A stretch of DNA of 64,000 nucleotides from contig NZ_CAESCM010000002.1 in assembly GCF_903166585.1 (NCBI RefSeq), forward strand, positions 248,001 through 312,000. Reading direction: 5' to 3'. This document shows, piece by piece, positions 43,081-53,020 of the stretch. The number at the start of each line of letters is the position of its first letter. Within the stretch, counting starts at the first letter, position 1. A program made the translations under genes and the position numbers. The notes beneath the pieces were generated by a model, which worked only from the letters and a program-made list of their open reading frames with translations, was not told the origin of the DNA and ran no database searches. The stretch comes from Pedobacter ghigonis (GTDB taxonomy: Bacteria > Bacteroidota > Bacteroidia > Sphingobacteriales > Sphingobacteriaceae).

Positions 43081-44478
43081 TTATTTCAAGCTACCTACCA
43101 TATCTTCCGGACGAACCCACTCATCAAACTGTTCGTTGGTTAACAGGCCTAGTTCTACAGCTGCTGCTTTTAAAGTTTTATTTTCTTTATGCGCTTTCTT
43201 CGCAATTTTTGCTGCGTTTTCGTAACCCACGTGTGGGTTTAATGCGGTAACCAGCATTAACGAATTTTGCAAATGTTTTTCAATTTCCGGCAAGTTAGCG
43301 GTAATTCCTTCTGCACATTTATCGGTGAAAGAAACGCAGGCATCGCCAATTAAACGTGCCGATTGCAATACGTTAGCCGCAATTAATGGTTTAAACACAT
43401 TCAGCTCGAAATGACCTGACATGCCCCCTACTGAAACGGCTACATCGTTACCAATTACCTGGGCACATACCATCGTTAAGGCCTCAGGCTGGGTTGGATT
43501 AACTTTACCCGGCATGATAGATGATCCTGGTTCGTTATCCGGAATAACAATTTCGCCAATACCGCAACGTGGGCCAGAGCTCAACATACGTACATCATTA
43601 GCTACTTTCATTAAAGCAACGGCAGTACGTTTTAAAGCGCCAGAAAGTTCAACCATGGCATCGTGTGCAGCTAAAGCTTCAAATTTATTTGGCGCAGTAA
43701 CGAAAGGTAAACCCGTTAAATCAGCAATTTTTTTAGCCACTAAAACATCATATCCTTTCGGGGTATTTAAACCGGTACCTACTGCAGTACCACCCAAAGC
43801 CAGCTCAGCAACCATAACCAAAGCATTTTTAATGGCCCTGATACTGTTATCAATCTGCTGTACATAACCAGAAAATTCTTGCCCTAAGGTAAGCGGCGTA
43901 GCGTCCATAAAGTGGGTACGTCCGGTTTTGGTAATTCCGGCAAACTCCTCCACCTTTTTAGCCAAAGCGTTTCTTAAATGGGTTAAGCCCGGGATAGTAT
44001 TTTCTACGGTTAATTTATAGGCTGCAATGTGCATTGCAGTTGGGTAGGTATCATTTGATGACTGCGATTTATTTACATCATCATTCGGGTGAAGTACTTT
44101 TTTATCATCAGCCAGCGCACCACCGTTAATAACGTGTGCACGGTTTGCAATCACTTCGTTTCCGTTCATGTTACTTTGCGTACCAGAACCGGTTTGCCAG
44201 ATCACCAATGGAAACTGATCATCCAATTGGCCGGCAATAATTTCATCGCAGGCTTTTGCAATTAATTCAGCTTTATCGGCCGAAAGCACACCAAGTTCGG
44301 TATTGGCAAGCGCTGCTGCTTTTTTCAGGTATCCAAAAGCATGGATAATTTCTTTTGGCATCGAACCTTCTGGGCCGATTTTAAAGTTATTGCGTGAGCG
44401 TTCGGTTTGTGCACCCCAGTATTTGTCGGCAGGCACCTGCACCTCGCCCATGGTATCGTGTTCTATTCTGAAACTCAT
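43081..44478 (-). CDS. fumC: class II fumarate hydratase
   Basis: FumC interconverts fumarate and malate in the citric acid cycle. The length of 465 residues is normal. It opens with [25 protein letters not shown], has [10 protein letters not shown] near 96, [15 protein letters not shown] near 138, [11 protein letters not shown] near 185, and the superfamily signature [13 protein letters not shown] near 318-330 with the catalytic Ser. No iron-sulphur cysteines, which rules out FumA/B. A TAAATTTG box lies 23 bp before the start and a terminator follows the stop. Confidence 0.97.
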   Translation of the reverse strand: MSFRIEHDTMGEVQVPADKYWGAQTERSRNNFKIGPEGSMPKEIIHAFGYLKKAAALANTELGVLSADKAELIAKACDEIIAGQLDDQFPLVIWQTGSGTQSNMNGNEVIANRAHVINGGALADDKKVLHPNDDVNKSQSSNDTYPTAMHIAAYKLTVENTIPGLTHLRNALAKKVEEFAGITKTGRTHFMDATPLTLGQEFSGYVQQIDNSIRAIKNALVMVAELALGGTAVGTGLNTPKGYDVLVAKKIADLTGLPFVTAPNKFEALAAHDAMVELSGALKRTAVALMKVANDVRMLSSGPRCGIGEIVIPDNEPGSSIMPGKVNPTQPEALTMVCAQVIGNDVAVSVGGMSGHFELNVFKPLIAANVLQSARLIGDACVSFTDKCAEGITANLPEIEKHLQNSLMLVTALNPHVGYENAAKIAKKAHKENKTLKAAAVELGLLTNEQFDEWVRPEDMVGSLK

Positions 44479-44500
44479 TATATTTTAATTTTTGTTGTGG

Positions 44501-44508
44501 CAAATTTA
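44501..44508 (-). promoter_or_regulatory. TAnnTTTG -7 box for fumC
   Basis: TAAATTTG on the minus strand, 23 bp before the fumC ATG at 44478. Confidence 0.55.
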
Positions 44509-44685
44509 GGTTTTTTGACTTTTAAAGCGTTGTATTTATGTAAGATATTTAGTGTATTGCGCAATATGTGGAGAAAATGTAGCCTGTGTTTCTGCTTTCG
44601 GCGGTAAAGGCGGACTAATGCCCGAATTTTTATCCTTACCGGCGGCTTCTACCAATGAAATCATATTCATACCTTTACGGCAAAT

Positions 44686-45606
44686 ATGCAGGGATTAGTT
44701 ATTAAATCTACAGGAAGTTGGTATAACGTGCTGGCCGATAATGGCGAGCGTTACGATTGCCGCATTGTAGGCAAGTTCAGGATTAAGGGTATTAAAACCA
44801 CCAACCCGATTGCGGTTGGCGACCGGGTGAAGTTTGAGCTGGAAAGGGATAGCAATCAGGGCCTGATTAATGAAATGCTGCCCCGCAAAAACTACATCAT
44901 CCGCAAATCGATAAACCTGAGCAAGCAGGCGCAGATTTTGGCCGCTAATTTAGATATGGCCATTCTGGTGGTTACTTTAGCTTCGCCGCGTACCTCTTTG
45001 GGCTTTATTGATCGTTTTTTGGTTACTGCCGAAGCCTATGATGTACCAGCAGTTTTGGTATTCAATAAACTCGATCTGTTTAGTAAAGAGGGACTGGAGA
45101 TTCTTCAGGAATTTAAAGATATTTATCAAAATATAGGTTATGCCTGTTACGAGGTATCAGCTTTAAAGGGAATTAATATCCCGGTTATTCAGGAGTTGAT
45201 TACCGATAAAATTACCTTGATTTCAGGTCATTCGGGCGTAGGTAAATCGAGTTTGATTAATGCTTTGTTGCCCGATCGCGATTTAAGAACAGGTGAAGTG
45301 TCAGACTGGAGCGATAAAGGGCAGCATACCACAACATTTGCCGAAATGTTCGAATTGCCGCAGGGTGGTTTCATCGTAGATACGCCCGGGATTCGTGAGT
45401 TAGGTGTAATTGATATTGAAAAAGAAGAGCTTGGTCATTTTTTCAGGGAGATTTTCGAAACGTCGCATAATTGCCGTTTTAACAACTGCCGCCATGTTAA
45501 CGAACCAGGATGCGCAGTTATTGAAGCCGTTAATGAAGGCGAAATTGCCATCTCAAGATATGAAAGTTACCTGAGTATTTATCACGGAAACGATACGAGG
45601 CACTAG
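44686..45606 (+). CDS. rsgA: ribosome small subunit-dependent GTPase A
   Basis: RsgA (YjeQ) is a late 30S assembly GTPase. Its 306 residues show the expected OB-fold (1-70, with VGDRVKFELE), then the circularly permuted G domain: G4 FNKLDLF near 126, G1 SGHSGVGKSSLIN near 179-191, and G3 DTPGIRE near 231. The zinc domain C-x4-C-x-H-x5-C (NCRFNNCRHVNEPGCAV) lies near 263. It is cytoplasmic. The gene is preceded by a 207 bp gap without genes and followed by a DUF2027-Smr gene. Confidence 0.97.
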   Translation: MQGLVIKSTGSWYNVLADNGERYDCRIVGKFRIKGIKTTNPIAVGDRVKFELERDSNQGLINEMLPRKNYIIRKSINLSKQAQILAANLDMAILVVTLASPRTSLGFIDRFLVTAEAYDVPAVLVFNKLDLFSKEGLEILQEFKDIYQNIGYACYEVSALKGINIPVIQELITDKITLISGHSGVGKSSLINALLPDRDLRTGEVSDWSDKGQHTTTFAEMFELPQGGFIVDTPGIRELGVIDIEKEELGHFFREIFETSHNCRFNNCRHVNEPGCAVIEAVNEGEIAISRYESYLSIYHGNDTRH

Positions 45607-45667
45607 TCGTATAAAGCTTAAAGCAGTTAAAGGCCTTTTGCCTACTTGAAAAGAGCCTGATGTACTT

Positions 45668-45690
45668 TGTGCCTTAGTGGTTAAAATAAA
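45668..45690. repeat. eroded copy of the TTTGTG...GTGGTTAAA repeat
   Basis: CTTTGTGCCTTAGTGGTTAA resembles one end of the ACCACAAAG/AACCGCAAAG elements at 8764 and 26580, here without a partner. Confidence 0.4.
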
Positions 45691-45740
45691 TAGAAACGAT
45701 ATTAAATAAATGGAGAGATCTCTTTTGAGATTTGGGAAAT

Positions 45741-46694
45741 ATGAAATTTAAACTGGGAGATTTTGTGCGTTTTGTGGATGAGAAACGTGAGGGTTATGTT
45801 ACCCGGGTTATCGATGCCCAAACTTTAGGGGTAACTGACGAAGATGGTTTCGAAATTCCGGTTGCAGTAAGCAACTTAACATCTGTACATGGCCATGGCG
45901 TTGTGGCAGAGGAAATAGATGTACCCAAACCTATTCAGGTGAATGTGCCAGGCCTTACTGAAATAGAGAATGGTATTTATGTTGCCGTAGCCACTGATGA
46001 TAAGGCAGGTAATGTGGTGCATTTTCATCTGCAGAACCAATCGCCAAATACTCTATTGGTGAGCCTGAACACTGAAAGGAAGGAGAAATATGCCAGCGCT
46101 TATCATGGTGTTATTGCCTCTTACAGTTCCACCCTCGTATACTCGGCTGCTTTGGCTGATTTAGATCTTTGGCCTGAGTTTACTTTTCAGGTTTTGGTGG
46201 TGAGTACGGCCGATGCCAAACCTATCGATCCATTGGTGATCCGCAAGAAATTCAGGGCAAAAGATTTTAGCACTGAACAAAAAGCGTTGCCTAACCTTAA
46301 AAATAAAGGCTGGCTGATTCGCCTGGATGACCTGGTGCCGGTAACAATCGATGCGCAAAAATTAAAGGAAAGCTTTTTTAAATCTGCCGACGAAAAGAAG
46401 ATGGTTGATGCACCTGCAAAGGAGATCGATTTGCACATCGAGAAATTGCGCGATGATCATCACTTTTTAGAAGCCAGCGAAATTTTGCAGATTCAGCTCA
46501 CGCACTTTCAAAATGCGCTTGATGCAGCAATTGTGCACCATTTCGATAAGATGATTTTTATCCACGGTTCAGGCAATGGTACTTTACGTGATAAAATTCA
46601 TAAACTGATTAGCAAAAATCCACACATTAAAACCTATATGGATGCCCGGAAGGAAAAGTTTGGATATGGTGCTACGGAGGTAGTTTTTAAGTAA
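45741..46694 (+). CDS. DUF2027 and Smr domain protein (MutS2-like)
   Basis: A protein of about 317 residues. The N-terminal part starts with KFKLGDFVRFVDEKREGYV, a small barrel. The DUF2027 beta domain covers about 75-200 (VHFHLQNQSPNTLLVSLNTE), and the C-terminal Smr domain from about 235 shows EIDLHIEKL (L-D-x-H-like) and FIHGSGNGTLRDKI (H-G-x-G). Smr domains of MutS2-type proteins act as endonucleases on DNA or RNA. It lacks the MutS ATPase. The ATG at 45741 is preferred to a TTG at 45732. Function is likely in nucleic-acid processing. Confidence 0.88.
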   Translation: MKFKLGDFVRFVDEKREGYVTRVIDAQTLGVTDEDGFEIPVAVSNLTSVHGHGVVAEEIDVPKPIQVNVPGLTEIENGIYVAVATDDKAGNVVHFHLQNQSPNTLLVSLNTERKEKYASAYHGVIASYSSTLVYSAALADLDLWPEFTFQVLVVSTADAKPIDPLVIRKKFRAKDFSTEQKALPNLKNKGWLIRLDDLVPVTIDAQKLKESFFKSADEKKMVDAPAKEIDLHIEKLRDDHHFLEASEILQIQLTHFQNALDAAIVHHFDKMIFIHGSGNGTLRDKIHKLISKNPHIKTYMDARKEKFGYGATEVVFK

Positions 46695-46717
46695 TTCTGT
46701 ACTGTCATGCTGAATTT

Positions 46718-46806
46718 TTTTAAGAATGATTGAATTTTGAATGATTGAATGTCTGAAGCGTAATGCTGATTCATTCATTCAAAATTCACTCATTTTAGCA
46801 TTCAAA
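46718..46806. repeat. ATTCA-rich intergenic repeat tract
   Basis: Words GAATGATTGAATTTTGAATG and ATTCATTCATTCAAAATTCA form both direct and inverted repeats. Same family as 7816-7945 and 61388-61485. Confidence 0.55.
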
Positions 46807-46814
46807 AAGGAATG

Positions 46815-47507
46815 TTAGTACCCAAATTCCAAAACCACCACAATCGCATTATTGCTCAATGCTTCCAGCTCAACCTTTGGTAAATCCCAAAGCGCAAGGC
46901 CATCGCGGGCATGGAGTAATCGGCCCTCAATTTCAAAGGCACCATCTATAACAAAGCAGTAAAATTTGCTGTTGCTATGCTGCAGGGTGTAAACAGCCTC
47001 CTCGCGACCGGCAAAAATCCCGGCACTTAATTTAAATGGCAGTTTTGGGTTGGAAATGAGTTCGATTAACTGGTTCTGGTCTTTTTCAAAGTCGAACTGA
47101 TAAAGCATTTCACTCGGGCGCAGTAAAAAGAAATCCGTTTTTATCCCCAGCTGCAGATAGTTAATGGTATCGTTAGGGTAGGGGTTACTAATTTCCAAAA
47201 CTTCACCTTTACCCAGGTTTAACACTTGTACTTTACCAGTATCAATCGAAAATTCTTTGTTTCCCTGCACCACATCAATGCCGCCGGTAATGGGAAAGAA
47301 AATTTGAAAAGAATCTTCTTTGGAGAGGAAAAAGGAAACTTTCCCCCCTGCTAACGATTCGTCATTACAGAGAAAAAGGTTTTCAAGTGGCTCCCTGTGC
47401 TCGCTGTAATATTTTTCGAAATTAAAGGTGCTATACCTTCGGATTGTTGAATTTTCCGTCAGCCCACGCTGATCGGCCAGGTAAATTTTTCCGGGGCTAA
47501 GTTCCAT
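46815..47507 (-). CDS. pirin-like bicupin protein
   Basis: A 230-residue protein with two cupin-like barrels and no signal peptide: FFLSKEDSFQIFFPITGGIDVVQ near 58-80, NYLQLGIKTD near 116, and FVIDGAFEIEGRLLHARDGLALWDLP near 182-207. The last block matches the C-terminal cupin of YhaK/pirin-type proteins. The N-terminal metal histidines of true pirins are not evident, so it may not be an enzyme. It starts 2 bp after the stop of a hypothetical gene, so the two are coupled. Confidence 0.75.
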   Translation of the reverse strand: MELSPGKIYLADQRGLTENSTIRRYSTFNFEKYYSEHREPLENLFLCNDESLAGGKVSFFLSKEDSFQIFFPITGGIDVVQGNKEFSIDTGKVQVLNLGKGEVLEISNPYPNDTINYLQLGIKTDFFLLRPSEMLYQFDFEKDQNQLIELISNPKLPFKLSAGIFAGREEAVYTLQHSNSKFYCFVIDGAFEIEGRLLHARDGLALWDLPKVELEALSNNAIVVVLEFGY

Positions 47508-47509
47508 GC

Positions 47510-48016
47510 TTAATCGATATTTTTTATAGAGTGGATGCTAACAAATGGCTGGATGGTAAAAATATTGGTGAAAACCTCTTCTTCAGTGGTTTCTTTATAT
47601 TGCGATACCAGCAACTGATCGCCGATCGTATCATGCCAGATCAATGGCTTTGAAAAGAAGTTGATGGCAATTTTATGCTTATCCAGATGGTTGATATCGG
47701 AATTGATGATTTCGAATTTAAAATGCTCAAAAGTTAAAAACCGTCTGCCCAGATTATCTAAAACATCAGGAATTATCCCGTTTAACTGTCGCAGGTAGCC
47801 TGTAATAGCCGCACTAACCAAAAAATGGAGCTTTTCGGCATCAGGTACATGTAATAGTATTTCTGCAAATGAAGTAAACTGTTGTTCCTGGTTATAAAAT
47901 TGCGATTGCATTTTGAACTCAGCAAAACTGTCTTCATGCACAAACTTACTCCATGGATTATTATCCATAGCATCGATTATTTTTCGATAGCATAAAACGA
48001 TCACTTTTTTTGGCAT
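47510..48016 (-). CDS. conserved hypothetical protein coupled to the pirin-like gene
   Basis: A protein of up to 168 residues that I do not recognise. It is soluble, with aromatic-rich strands (LHFLVSAAITGYLRQLNG, FEHFKFEIINSD, FFSKPLIWHDTIGDQLLVSQY) and a helical N-terminus. In-frame ATGs at 48016 and 47968 are both possible; the later gives M-D-N-N-P-W, which looks more like a natural start. It ends 2 bp before the pirin-like gene, so the pair probably functions together. No motif for catalysis is clear. Confidence 0.6.
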   Translation of the reverse strand: MPKKVIVLCYRKIIDAMDNNPWSKFVHEDSFAEFKMQSQFYNQEQQFTSFAEILLHVPDAEKLHFLVSAAITGYLRQLNGIIPDVLDNLGRRFLTFEHFKFEIINSDINHLDKHKIAINFFSKPLIWHDTIGDQLLVSQYKETTEEEVFTNIFTIQPFVSIHSIKNID

Positions 48017-48025
48017 GGCATAAAA

Positions 48026-48060
48026 TTAAAAAAGACGTTAAGAAAACCCAACGTCTTTAA
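48026..48060 (-). terminator. rho-independent terminator after the dioxygenase lipoprotein gene
   Basis: AAAGACGTT and AACGTCTTT form a 9 bp stem; on the minus strand the last arm continues into TTTTTT. Confidence 0.75.
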
Positions 48061-48089
48061 TGAAAATAAAACAAATAATAAGGATGATA

Positions 48090-48821
48090 TTATGCTTTAA
48101 CGTTCAATTTAAATGTAAGATCGAACCCTGAGGTTAATGTTCCTGTTACTGTGGCAATTTCTACACCTGTTTTGTCGTCGCTAAAAACATTGTCGGCATT
48201 GTTGTACGTATAACCTGTCATTCCCTTGCTATAACCATTTACCAAAGCCAGCGAAGTACCGCTGCCTTCGGGAAAAGCAATTTGTGTTACATTTAACGAT
48301 GTTCCTGCTGCATTATACACATGAACATGAATATGTGTTGCCCGGCCACTGTACCAGCCCGGAAAAATAGTAGTAAAAGTTACCAGCCCATTGGCATCGG
48401 TAGTTTGGCGGCCACGTAAAAAGTGTACCGATTGATAATTGGTACTTTGCATCCCTGTGCCGCCATATTCAGAATAATTGCCTTCTGCATCGCAATGCCA
48501 GATATCAACCAGGGCACCAGCCAGCGCCGCACAACTGTTATTCAGGTTGCCAATGGTTATCTTAACCGTCATTTTGTAACCAGTACGCCCATCGGTAATA
48601 TCGCTACGCACGTACGATGCAGGTACTTTAGTAGGGAAAGGCCCCTCAGTTTCGGTTGGGGCTACAGTACAGGTTCCGTTGCTGCTGGCAGTTGTACCTG
48701 CTGTTCCCGAGCCTGATGTACTGGCGCCATCTGTTATGCTGCTTTTTTTGCAGGCTTCGATAATTACCGGAGTAGAAACTGCTCCAATCATTAAGCTTCT
48801 GATGAAATTTTTTCTTTCCAT
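48090..48821 (-). CDS. intradiol ring-cleavage dioxygenase-like lipoprotein
   Basis: A 243-residue exported protein. It opens with an N-terminal Arg, a hydrophobic stretch and the lipobox IIEAC near residue 24. A Ser/Thr/Gly-rich linker leads to the dioxygenase barrel: PTETEGPFPTKVPASYVRSD near 55-75, VDIWHCDAEGNYSEY near 103-117, and FPGWYSGRATHIHVHVY near 150-166, which contains the Tyr and two His iron ligands of protocatechuate 3,4-dioxygenase. Catechol-type aromatics are the family substrates. A surface or periplasmic lipoprotein form is seen in several Bacteroidota, but its substrate is unknown. No aromatic degradation genes surround it. Confidence 0.88.
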   Translation of the reverse strand: MERKNFIRSLMIGAVSTPVIIEACKKSSITDGASTSGSGTAGTTASSNGTCTVAPTETEGPFPTKVPASYVRSDITDGRTGYKMTVKITIGNLNNSCAALAGALVDIWHCDAEGNYSEYGGTGMQSTNYQSVHFLRGRQTTDANGLVTFTTIFPGWYSGRATHIHVHVYNAAGTSLNVTQIAFPEGSGTSLALVNGYSKGMTGYTYNNADNVFSDDKTGVEIATVTGTLTSGFDLTFKLNVKA

Positions 48822-49037
48822 AGGGTTGACTGTTTTGCTTTGTTGATATAAAGGTAAAACCTTGAAGCTAAGTAACAGCGATGTGACGATGTATGCCGAT
48901 TTTGTATCGTTTAATCACAAAAAAAAAGAGCTTGTGTTATACCTTAATAGTGTGTAATGACCGGAAGGCCAAAAGACACCGAAATTTGAGGTACGCTTTT
49001 TGCGATAATCGAATTTCTTTTTATAAAAGATTAAAAC

Positions 49038-49045
49038 TAGCTTTG
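49038..49045 (+). promoter_or_regulatory. TAnnTTTG -7 box for the small exported protein
   Basis: TAGCTTTG lies 10 bp before the ATG at 49055, predicting a very short leader. Confidence 0.4.
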
Positions 49046-49054
49046 CCGCTATTA

Positions 49055-49354
49055 ATGAAACACCTGGTTACCATATCTCTTGTATTTTTTAGCTTAACGC
49101 ATTTGGCCAAAGCCGAGCGCGTTGAAGGGCTTAGAATATTAAACGAATATTGTAATGAGTATAAAATCAGTTCAAATGCTACTGATAAAAGCACTGTTCA
49201 GTTCAACGAACAGCGCAACCCTTATTTATTATCGTACACCCGACTTGCTTTAATTGGAACCCAACCCCAATTAAAAGTCGCAAAATATGTAAGCGTAAAT
49301 CAGGTAGTCACCGATTTAACCATCCGTAAAAAACCGAAGAACAACAGTCCCTAG
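49055..49354 (+). CDS. small exported protein of unknown function
   Basis: A 99-residue protein with a signal peptide (LVTISLVFFSLTHLAKA) and a mature part with no recognised domain (ERVEGLRILNEYCNEY, LLSYTRLALIG, YVSVNQVVTDL). The ATG at 49055 is chosen because it heads a proper signal peptide and follows a -7 box; the frame extends further upstream to 48893 with no such support. The gene has no partner on its strand before secA. Confidence 0.5.
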   Translation: MKHLVTISLVFFSLTHLAKAERVEGLRILNEYCNEYKISSNATDKSTVQFNEQRNPYLLSYTRLALIGTQPQLKVAKYVSVNQVVTDLTIRKKPKNNSP

Positions 49355-49415
49355 TACACTTCGTTAAAAGATCTTTTTAAGATTTTGAGCCCCCATTTAT
49401 ATCAATAACTGCCAA

Positions 49416-49432
49416 ACTGACTTAATACTGAC
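49416..49432 (+). promoter_or_regulatory. direct repeat ACTGAC-N5-ACTGAC before secA
   Basis: Two ACTGAC copies are spaced 11 bp apart, one helical turn, about 60 bp before the secA ATG, flanked by GCCA on the left and TGGC on the right. A regulator-binding role is a guess. Confidence 0.3.
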
Positions 49433-49490
49433 AGTGGCTTAGTTGTTGTAACACACCATTTTTTAATAAATAAATACAATTTAAAATATA

Positions 49491-52400
49491 ATGTTAGGAT
49501 TTTTAGCGAAGATTTTCGGAAGTAAATCAGAAAGAGATATAAAGCTTATTCAACCACTGGTTGTTAAAATAAACGAACACTACAGTAAACTTTCGGCGCT
49601 TAGCCATGATGAGTTACGTGGTAAAACCATCGAATTTAAAAGCAGGATTGCAGATTTTTTAACTGAAATTGATGGAAAAATTTCGGCCCTTAAAACTGAG
49701 GCAGAAAACGAGGAGTTAGATCTTCACGAAAAAACGGCTATTTACGATCAGGTTGATGCTTTAGGTAAAGACCGTGATGCGGAATTGGAAAAGGTATTGT
49801 TAGAAATCCTTCCAGAGGCTTTCGCAGTAGTTAAAGAAACTTCGCGCCGTTTAAGCGAAAACGATTATTTAGAGGTTACTGCAACTCAGTTTGACAGAGA
49901 CTACGCTGCAAGAAAAAACAATGTTAAAATTGTTGGCGATAAAGCACAATGGGCCAATAAATGGGATGCCGCCGGAAACGAGGTAGCCTGGAACATGGTA
50001 CACTACGATGTACAGTTAATTGGTGGTATTGTATTGCACAGCGGTAAAATTGCCGAGATGGCTACAGGTGAGGGTAAAACCCTGGTAAGTACTTTACCGG
50101 CTTACCTAAACGCACTTGCCGGACAAGGTGTACACATCGTAACGGTGAATGATTACCTGGCACGCAGGGATAGTGAGTGGAATGGCCCGTTATTCGAATT
50201 CCACGGTTTAAGCGTTGATTGTATTGATAAACACGAGCCAAACTCTGAAGAGAGAAGAAAGGCTTATGCAGCAGATATTACTTACGGAACCAACAATGAG
50301 TTTGGTTTTGATTACCTGCGTGACAATATGTCGCAAACGCCAGATCAGTTGGTGCAGCGCAAATTGCACTTTGCAATGGTGGATGAGGTCGATTCAGTTT
50401 TAATCGATGATGCCCGTACCCCATTAATCATTTCGGGCCCGATCCCGCATGGCGATCAGCATGAGTTTTACGAACTTAAACCACGCATTGAGCGTTTGGT
50501 TAATGCACAAAAAGCTTATGTTACCCAGGCTTTAAACGAAGCGAAAAAATTAATCAATGCTGGTAATACCGGTACCGAAGAAGGCGAAGGCGGTTTGGCT
50601 TTATTACGTGCTTACCGTGGTTTACCAAAAAATAAGGCTTTAATTAAGTTTTTAAGCGAGAGCGGTGTTCGTGGTTTGTTGTTAAAAACAGAAAACTACT
50701 ACATGGCCGATCAGTCTAAGAACATGCCGAAGGTAGATTCGGAATTGTTCTTCTATATTGATGAGAAAAACAACCAGGTAGAATTAACCGAAAAAGGTAT
50801 TGAGTTAATTACCCAATCGGGCGAAGACCCTCATTTCTTTGTACTTCCTGATGTAGGCACTGAAGTGGCTGAGTTAGAAAAATCTGACCTTCCTTTAGAA
50901 GAAAAGGTAGTTACCAAAGATGCCCTGATGCGCGATTATTCTGTTAAAGCAGAGCGTATCCACTCGGTAAACCAGTTGTTAAAAGCCTATACCTTATTCG
51001 AAATTGACGTAGAGTATATCATCGATGAGGGTAAAATTAAAATCGTTGATGAGCAAACCGGCCGTATTATGGATGGTCGCCGCTACTCTGATGGTTTGCA
51101 CCAGGCGATTGAAGCTAAAGAAAATGTAAAAGTTGAAGATGCGACCCAAACTTACGCAACTGTAACCTTGCAAAACTATTTCCGTATGTACCACAAGCTT
51201 TGCGGTATGACGGGTACTGCAACAACTGAAGCAGGTGAGTTCTGGTCGATCTATAAACTGGATGTGGTTGAAATCCCGACCAACAGAAATATTTCGAGAC
51301 AAGATCAACAAGATTACGTTTACCGTACAGTGCGCGAAAAATACAATGCTGTTGCCGACGAAATTGTAAAACTAACTGAAGCAGGCCGTCCGGTATTGGT
51401 GGGTACAACTTCGGTTGAGATTTCTGAGTTGCTAAGCCGTATGCTTAAACTTCGTGGTATAAAGCACAACGTATTAAACGCGAAAATGCACCAGAAAGAG
51501 GCTGATATCGTTGCCGAAGCTGGTCAGGCCGGAACCGTTACTATTGCAACCAACATGGCTGGTCGTGGTACCGATATTAAATTGGGCCCAGGTGTTAAAG
51601 ATGCGGGTGGTTTAGCGATTGTAGGTACTGAGCGTCACGAGTCGCGTCGTGTAGACAGGCAGTTACGTGGTCGTGCCGGTCGTCAGGGTGATCCGGGTTC
51701 GTCTCAATTCTTCGTTTCATTAGAAGATAACTTAATGCGTTTATTCGGTTCAGAAAGAATTTCGAGCATTATGGTGCGTATGGGTATCGAAGATGGCGAG
51801 GTGATCCAGCATTCTATGATTACCAAATCTATCGAGCGTGCGCAAAAGAAAGTAGAAGAAAACAATTTTGGTATCCGTAAACGTTTATTGGAGTACGATG
51901 ATGTGATGAACTCGCAGCGTACCGTAATTTACGCTAAACGTAAAAATGCTTTGTTTGGCGAGCGTTTAGATGTAGATATGAACAATATGGTGTTCGATGT
52001 TGCTGAAGATATTGTAACCGAATACAAAACAGAAGCAAACTACGAAGGCTTTAAGCTTGAAGTAATTAAAAACTTCTCATTGGATACAGCAATTACCGAC
52101 AAAGAATTTTCATCAACCGCTATTCCACAGTTAACTGAGCGTTTGTTTGAAGAAGCTGAAGCGTTTTATGCACGTAAATCAGAAGCCATCATTCAGCAGT
52201 CGTTACCGGTATTAACACAGGTTTACGAAGAACGCGGTCAGCACATTGAGCAGATTGTAGTTCCGTTTACTGATGGTATCCGTGGTATTCAGGTAGCTGT
52301 TGATCTTAAAAAAGCAATCGATAATAAAGGAAAAGAAGTGGTTCGCTCATTTGAGAAAACCATTGTACTCGCTTTAATTGATGATAGCTGGAAAGAGCAT

Positions 52401-52793
52401 TTACGCGAAATGGACGATTTGAAACAATCAGTTCAGAATGCAGTTTACGAACAAAAAGATCCATTGGTAATTTATAAAATGGAAGCTTTCAACTTGTTTA
52501 AAGATATGCTTAACGCAGTAAATAAAGAGGTGGTAAGTTTCTTATATAAAGGTGGTATTCCGGTTCAGCAAGAGCCAGATCAGGTTAGGGAAGCACCAGC
52601 TCCGGTAAAACAGCCTAAGTTGCAAACCACTAAACAGGAGTTTGGCAGAGAAGAGCCTGGTATTGAGTTTGGCGATACCCGCGAGGCCGTTCCACAACAA
52701 CCAATTCGTAAAGAAGCAGCCATTGGCCGTAACGAGCCATGCCCATGCGGAAGTGGTAAAAAATACAAAAACTGCCACGGCGCTAATTTGTAA
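49491..52793 (+). CDS. secA: preprotein translocase ATPase SecA
   Basis: SecA drives post-translational export through SecYEG. At 1100 residues it is longer than the 901-residue E. coli protein, as is usual in Bacteroidota. Helix-loop N-terminus [17 protein letters not shown]; Walker A in [13 protein letters not shown] near 187-199; DEVD Walker B-like block ([20 protein letters not shown]) near 297; [11 protein letters not shown] near 687; [14 protein letters not shown] near 720-733. The C-terminal zinc-binding, SecB/lipid-interacting motif [14 protein letters not shown] is at the end, after a Pro/Gln/Glu-rich linker. Codon use is strongly biased toward CGT and GGT. A terminator follows 20 bp downstream. 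Confidence 0.97.
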   Translation: MLGFLAKIFGSKSERDIKLIQPLVVKINEHYSKLSALSHDELRGKTIEFKSRIADFLTEIDGKISALKTEAENEELDLHEKTAIYDQVDALGKDRDAELEKVLLEILPEAFAVVKETSRRLSENDYLEVTATQFDRDYAARKNNVKIVGDKAQWANKWDAAGNEVAWNMVHYDVQLIGGIVLHSGKIAEMATGEGKTLVSTLPAYLNALAGQGVHIVTVNDYLARRDSEWNGPLFEFHGLSVDCIDKHEPNSEERRKAYAADITYGTNNEFGFDYLRDNMSQTPDQLVQRKLHFAMVDEVDSVLIDDARTPLIISGPIPHGDQHEFYELKPRIERLVNAQKAYVTQALNEAKKLINAGNTGTEEGEGGLALLRAYRGLPKNKALIKFLSESGVRGLLLKTENYYMADQSKNMPKVDSELFFYIDEKNNQVELTEKGIELITQSGEDPHFFVLPDVGTEVAELEKSDLPLEEKVVTKDALMRDYSVKAERIHSVNQLLKAYTLFEIDVEYIIDEGKIKIVDEQTGRIMDGRRYSDGLHQAIEAKENVKVEDATQTYATVTLQNYFRMYHKLCGMTGTATTEAGEFWSIYKLDVVEIPTNRNISRQDQQDYVYRTVREKYNAVADEIVKLTEAGRPVLVGTTSVEISELLSRMLKLRGIKHNVLNAKMHQKEADIVAEAGQAGTVTIATNMAGRGTDIKLGPGVKDAGGLAIVGTERHESRRVDRQLRGRAGRQGDPGSSQFFVSLEDNLMRLFGSERISSIMVRMGIEDGEVIQHSMITKSIERAQKKVEENNFGIRKRLLEYDDVMNSQRTVIYAKRKNALFGERLDVDMNNMVFDVAEDIVTEYKTEANYEGFKLEVIKNFSLDTAITDKEFSSTAIPQLTERLFEEAEAFYARKSEAIIQQSLPVLTQVYEERGQHIEQIVVPFTDGIRGIQVAVDLKKAIDNKGKEVVRSFEKTIVLALIDDSWKEHLREMDDLKQSVQNAVYEQKDPLVIYKMEAFNLFKDMLNAVNKEVVSFLYKGGIPVQQEPDQVREAPAPVKQPKLQTTKQEFGREEPGIEFGDTREAVPQQPIRKEAAIGRNEPCPCGSGKKYKNCHGANL

Positions 52794-52813
52794 TTAGCAC
52801 ATTATAATACATC

Positions 52814-52847
52814 AAGCCCCGACATTTTTTGTCGGGGCTTTTTTTAT
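52814..52847 (+). terminator. rho-independent terminator after secA
   Basis: AAGCCCCGAC pairs with GTCGGGGCTT around ATTTTTT and runs into seven or more T residues. Confidence 0.9.
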
Positions 52848-53020
52848 AACTAAATTTTTAAGTTTCAGGATTAGTTATATCTTTATCAAACAAACAGAGT
52901 CATTGGTAAACTGGTAGGCAGTTTATCTGTATGGCCATTAAAATGGAGCTGTAACCAAAAAAAAAACGGGGCGTAACCGAAAAGCCATAAGAGTAGGAGC
53001 ACATACACAAATACACACAA

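Noticed and set aside
43421..43867. Plus-strand open frame of 148 codons
   Set aside because: It is antisense to the well-conserved core of fumC and has no independent motif or start signal.
48893..49054. 54-codon N-terminal extension of the small exported protein
   Set aside because: The extension is basic and Cys-rich with no domain, and a signal peptide and a -7 box point to the ATG at 49055.
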